Assembly (NCBI GenBank): GCA_023091735.1
Contig: JALKBU010000969.1
Coordinates: forward strand, 1-19,313
DNA: 19,313 nucleotides
Source of the DNA: Trichomonas tenax
Taxonomy: Eukaryota; Parabasalia; Trichomonadida; Trichomonadidae
Direction of reading: 5' to 3'
Shown: positions 16,297 to 19,313 of the stretch, piece by piece
Position numbering within the stretch: position 1 is the stretch's first letter
Layout of the letters: each line of letters opens with the position of its first letter
Program-made: the position numbers and the translations under genes
Notes under the pieces: model-generated
Database searches by the model: none
Told to the model about the DNA's origin: nothing
What the model saw: the letters and a program-made list of their open reading frames with translations, nothing else

Positions 16297-16302
16297 ATGT
16301 GA
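16297..16302 (-). promoter_or_regulatory. Initiator element, AP-3 mu gene
   Basis: On the minus strand TCACATTTGATG: TCA(+1)CATT fits the trichomonad initiator TCA(+1)YWWW, with A(+1) 4 nt before the first ATG. Confidence 0.55.
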
Positions 16303-16358
16303 AATTTCAAAAATCTTTTGTCACATTTCTTAAATTAACCTTATAATCGACACTTTTA

Positions 16359-16374
16359 TTTTTTTTTTTTTTTT
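16359..16374. repeat. 16-nt T homopolymer
   Basis: A run of 16 T on the plus strand, upstream of the AP-3 mu gene (poly-A on its coding strand). Poly(dA:dT) tracts near promoters can exclude nucleosomes; that role is only inferred here. Confidence 0.6.
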
Positions 16375-16426
16375 AATTGCAAATTCTCTCGCACAGAACA
16401 CACTTTTTAACTATTTTCAATTTGCA

Positions 16427-16663
16427 ATGAACAACCGTGAAAGTTATGATGTTTTTTGTCGTAAAGAATTTGGAAAGGGAAAATATCAAATTTGATAGTT
16501 CTTAAGAATTATCCCTCCAAATTTGACTTTTCATCTTGCAGGATTTGATGTTCAGCCTGCTGCCAATTCAGATTTATTAGTTGCATTAATTGTTCTCGGA
16601 ACAAATCAAAATAAAATTTAGTCGATTTTCACCTGGGTTCGTAAGAATGAAGGAGAAGCTTAA
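16427..16663 (+). pseudogene. Short decayed gene, three internal stops in a single frame
   Basis: From ATG 16427 one frame reads MNNRESYDVFCRKEFGKGKY, then TGA-TAG (16493-16498), then LRIIPPNLTFHLAGFDVQPA and NSDLLVALIVLGTNQNKI, TAG (16619-16621), then SIFTWVRKNEGEA and TAA. No frameshift is needed, and the text between stops is clearly protein-like. TCAATTTGCA just before the ATG is initiator-like, with A(+1) 8 nt upstream. The product would be about 78 residues, so it may be a truncated copy of a larger gene. The family is not recognised. Confidence 0.5.
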
Positions 16664-16773
16664 ATTTATTATCACATATTTACAGCTTTCTAATTAATTT
16701 GATGGTATGCAGTTTTTGTTATTTATAATAAAACTTTTATACAAAATGTTGAAACACATCAAAACAAATGAAT

Positions 16774-17778
16774 TCAACTTATTGTATAAGGAAGAATCAT
16801 ATAGGCAAATGCGTTCACAGACAGTTTGAGTTTCTTGCTGCATTTCATGAGTTTGATACTATTTTCTCCAAATGAAAGTTGATATAAGCCTCTGCATTTG
16901 TAGAAATGATTAATGAAAAGATCAATTGCATTCGTTGTTGTCACTGAGACAGGATTTCCTGATGTTGTCTTTTCAACTTCATTTTCAAATAGATAACATC
17001 GATCAACAAGTGCATTGTTACTAAAAAGATTGCTGAATAAAGATGTTCCGTTATTTTTGATAAAAACACTTAATGAAATAGTAATATTTGATTTAAAATA
17101 AACTATTCCATAATTATTACTTTGAGATATTTTCTGATTATTCTGAATGACATTGCAGTGATCAATATTAGATTTAGAATCATGATACATAATGCAACAA
17201 CTATCAGCGGTGTTATTAAAGATTGTTGTTGAATTAACTCGATGTGATGATGGACCAATACAAACATATGCAGTCTCATATTTGCAATTTCCATGAGAAA
17301 TATTTGTTGAATCAATGATTTGATTGCCAAACCATTGGCAAATTCCACTATTATAACCAGAAAATTGTGAAACACAACACTCAATAACAAAGTTATCATC
17401 TGATGAACTAGATACATACACAAATGAGTGACATCCTCCACCACCAGATGAATTTGTATAAGATCTCAAACTGCAAACACGATATTGAATGCAGGATCCT
17501 TGATTGCAGAGTACAGAGCCTCCATTTTGACTCCCAGATGATGAATCATAAAAGAATGATTCCGAAATAAGAACTTTTGATGTTGCGGAATTCGAAATTC
17601 GAATGCATCCATTTGGTTTCACGTTTTGGAAGGTAACATAGAATATATGTGAGTTGCCTTGTCGAGTGATGTATTCAGGTTGTCGATAAATAGTCGGTTT
17701 GAGGGATGAATCATAAAATCGGTCCCAATGTGGATTATCTGAGTTACGAAGAGAAAAAGAAGCATAGAAGCGATGCAT
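16774..17778 (-). CDS. Pmp-like right-handed beta-helix protein (surface-protein family)
   Basis: 334 residues rich in Ser, Asn, Cys and Ile with short repeating β-helix rungs (ISNSATSKVLISESFFYDSS, GGSVLCNQGSCIQY, NSTTIFNNTADSCCI, SNIDHCNVIQNN). FxxN and GG[A/S]-type motifs recall the chlamydial Pmp repeat, which is also expanded in trichomonads, where such proteins are predicted surface or secreted adhesins. There are many N-glycosylation sequons. From ATG 17778 there is no convincing signal peptide, and no C-terminal membrane helix. Another frame just upstream encodes a hydrophobic segment that a one-base shift near 17742-17745 would join to SDNPHWDRF, so the gene may be broken at its 5' end. 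A plus-to-minus alternative frame (17103-17444) is a shadow. Confidence 0.55.
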   Translation of the reverse strand: MHRFYASFSLRNSDNPHWDRFYDSSLKPTIYRQPEYITRQGNSHIFYVTFQNVKPNGCIRISNSATSKVLISESFFYDSSSGSQNGGSVLCNQGSCIQYRVCSLRSYTNSSGGGGCHSFVYVSSSSDDNFVIECCVSQFSGYNSGICQWFGNQIIDSTNISHGNCKYETAYVCIGPSSHRVNSTTIFNNTADSCCIMYHDSKSNIDHCNVIQNNQKISQSNNYGIVYFKSNITISLSVFIKNNGTSLFSNLFSNNALVDRCYLFENEVEKTTSGNPVSVTTTNAIDLFINHFYKCRGLYQLSFGENSIKLMKCSKKLKLSVNAFAYMILPYTIS

Positions 17779-17815
17779 GAAAAGGAATTTAAATAATTCA
17801 AGTCATCAGAGAATC

Positions 17816-17822
17816 AAAATGA
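17816..17822 (-). promoter_or_regulatory. Possible initiator upstream of the beta-helix gene
   Basis: Minus-strand TCATTTT fits TCA(+1)YWWW with A(+1) at 17820. The first downstream ATG (about 17807) opens only ATG-ACT-TGA; the next is 17778. The 42-nt spacing to 17778 is long for this group. Confidence 0.35.
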
Positions 17823-18056
17823 ATGAAAATTAAAATAGTTTTATATAAATGTCACATTTCTAAAATTGTTTGTATCAATATTTCCTTTTTCATCTCCACA
17901 CACAATAAACAAAAATCAATATCTTTAAATGACAATGATAGAGAAGGTCATGCTATATGCAATTATATGATTAGGTATCAATGGTATAAAGCAATTATAG
18001 TCAAATAACTATTTTTTTAAAATCGTAAATGAATGGAAAAAATCCAAAAGTGACAA
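17823..18056. other. Short intergenic region between divergent genes
   Basis: AT-rich DNA between the divergently oriented beta-helix and RRM genes. Two ATGs (18028, 18032) precede the RRM start but open only short frames (M-N-G-K... overlapping the start; M-E-K-I-Q-K). Confidence 0.4.
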
Positions 18057-18671
18057 ATGTCTGATTGCAAAATAAAGATCAGAGGATTAAGCCTCTCCAC
18101 CGACGTTCTTTTAGTCAAAGAGAAATTCGAGGAGTGCGGTGACGTCATTGATGCCGACAAAGGCAAAGATGCAGACAATAACCCCATTTTTTATATAGTT
18201 TATAAAGATCCCGAAGACGCTGAATTTGCCGTCAAGAGAATGAACGGCACAGAAATCGATGACCAGAAAATCTCCGTTTTCTATGACAGAGGTTCCAGGA
18301 ATACGAATTCTTCTGAGTCATCCGACGATGACGACGTTTTCGTGAATGACGAAGAAGATGATAGAAACAGCCGCAATTACAAGAAGAAAGACGACAGATG
18401 GGATGATAAAAGAGACGACCGCCGCAAAGATAATCGCGATGATTACAGAAATCGCAGAAATTTCCGTGACGACAGAAGAGATGACAGAAGGGACGATAGG
18501 AGAGACAACAGACGTGATAACAAGAGAGAAGAGAAAAGATTTAGAAGCAGATACGACACAGATCGCGATTATTCTCCAGAGCCAAGAGTTCTGACCAAAA
18601 ATGTCAAAGATATGTATGATAGCCTCGTGACATTATTACAACAATACAGAACCCAGTGTTTGAATAATTAA
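18057..18671 (+). CDS. RRM protein with Arg/Asp-rich tail (SR-like RNA-binding protein)
   Basis: 204 residues. One RRM (residues ~5-76): RNP2-like KIKIRGLS (5-12), a helix EKFEECGDV, RNP1-like NPIFYIVYK (42-50; aromatic residues kept), and AEFAVKRMNGTEIDDQKISV. An acidic Ser/Asp/Glu stretch (87-104) follows, then ~60 residues of R/D dipeptides (DDRRDDRRDDRRD, 138-150) built from a ~12-bp GATGACAGAAGA repeat, and a C-terminal helix (VKDMYDSLVTLLQQY, 183-197). RD/RS tails mediate interactions in splicing and mRNP assembly, so a nuclear RNA-processing role is likely; the partner is unknown. A TGA in frame 6 nt upstream fixes the start at 18057. No initiator-like TCA is adjacent. A second frame over the repeat (18346-18594) is a shadow. 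Confidence 0.85.
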   Translation: MSDCKIKIRGLSLSTDVLLVKEKFEECGDVIDADKGKDADNNPIFYIVYKDPEDAEFAVKRMNGTEIDDQKISVFYDRGSRNTNSSESSDDDDVFVNDEEDDRNSRNYKKKDDRWDDKRDDRRKDNRDDYRNRRNFRDDRRDDRRDDRRDNRRDNKREEKRFRSRYDTDRDYSPEPRVLTKNVKDMYDSLVTLLQQYRTQCLNN

Positions 18672-19313
18672 ATTTGATACTATTATTTTGTTTTGTAGTT
18701 ATTTTCCATTTAAACGGAAGTATATGTTTATAATCAATAGTAATAAATAAACCTTATTTCCGTGAACCATTTACTTCATTATTTTTCAATTTCATTTTTA
18801 TATATCTTATATTTTTTGCTAAAACTCTATTTTTCACAGCAGATATCCACTAAATTATCTTTTTCAATAAAATCAGACATAAGAAATGAGCTTTTATCTA
18901 AATTAAAGAAAGATATTAATTAAATTTTTATTGATTATATGACATTGATCCAATAACTCATCAAATATGTGAATACATTTCAATTAGTGTATAATTATGC
19001 AGTTATTTGCATTAATTCGGAGTATAGGAATGTAATATTTGGTTATTTATGGCATAAAAAGATTTTAAACAAGATTATTGAAAAGTTATTGATATATAGA
19101 TATAATCTAGCAAATTCTTTTACTGTGTGTAATAAATACAATTTAAATTGATATTTTAATTATTAGGGCAATTAAATTTTTATAAGCAAAGTCGGCGAAA
19201 CTCGTTTTTTAACTCACTGGATTAACTTTTTGCGAAGTTATTGAACCCCAATGTACAAAATCATGTTGTGCATGATATATTAAAGAATTAGCTAACAAAG
19301 TCTATATTTCATT
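18672..19313. other. Gene-free AT-rich 3' flank
   Basis: TAAATTTG at the RRM stop provides a UAAA-type signal. No further gene is supported; the 60-codon frame at 18969 begins at GTG and has AT-driven composition. A small stem-loop ATCATG-TTGTG-CATGAT lies at about 19260-19276. Confidence 0.5.

Noticed and set aside
18346..18594. 82-codon frame within the RRM gene
   Set aside because: Alternative frame of the Arg/Asp repeat; Thr/Ile/Met/Glu repeats simply reflect the 12-bp DNA repeat.

Overview
The window is AT-rich nuclear DNA from a protist with intron-poor, compact genes. Protein families (a CEP104-type flagellar-tip protein, AP-3 mu, fringe-like glycosyltransferase, Rab, CAMK-like kinase, Pmp-like beta-helix surface protein) and a recurring TCA(+1) initiator-like motif 4-11 nt before start codons point to a parabasalid. 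The long, decayed intergenic DNA would fit a Tritrichomonas-type genome better than Trichomonas vaginalis, but the species cannot be fixed from sequence alone.

Layout. 1-3640: no intact gene. It holds eroded coding remnants (about 505-930 and 2378-2900), a 98-nt imperfect hairpin (1101-1198), a 15-bp inverted repeat (1216-1328), a 30-bp tandem repeat (2378-2600) and three degenerate ~150-bp direct repeats (3175-3640). 3647-5392 (+): CEP104-like protein. 5604-5747 (-): a very short membrane-protein gene with a near-perfect initiator. 6691-7077 (-): small VOC/glyoxalase-family protein, GC-rich compared with its surroundings. 7243-7661: a 419-bp element with 41-bp terminal inverted repeats. 7976-8544 (+): isoprenylcysteine methyltransferase pseudogene. 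9165-10347: weak coding remnants on both strands. 11491-11985 (+): Rab GTPase pseudogene. 12638-13618 (+): protein kinase gene with two opposite frameshifts. 14086-15012 (+): fringe-like type II membrane glycosyltransferase. 15103-16296 (-): AP-3 mu subunit. 16427-16663 (+): short decayed reading frame. 16774-17778 (-): beta-helix surface-protein-like gene with a possible frameshift at its signal peptide. 18057-18671 (+): RRM protein with an Arg/Asp-rich tail.

The intact genes are unrelated housekeeping or cell-biology genes (flagellum, endomembrane traffic, Golgi glycosylation, RNA binding), each with its own promoter; there is no operon. The most striking property is the density of recently broken members of multigene families (ICMT, Rab, kinase, perhaps the beta-helix gene) lying between intact single genes, together with small inverted-repeat elements. 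I did not find a convincing new multi-gene system.
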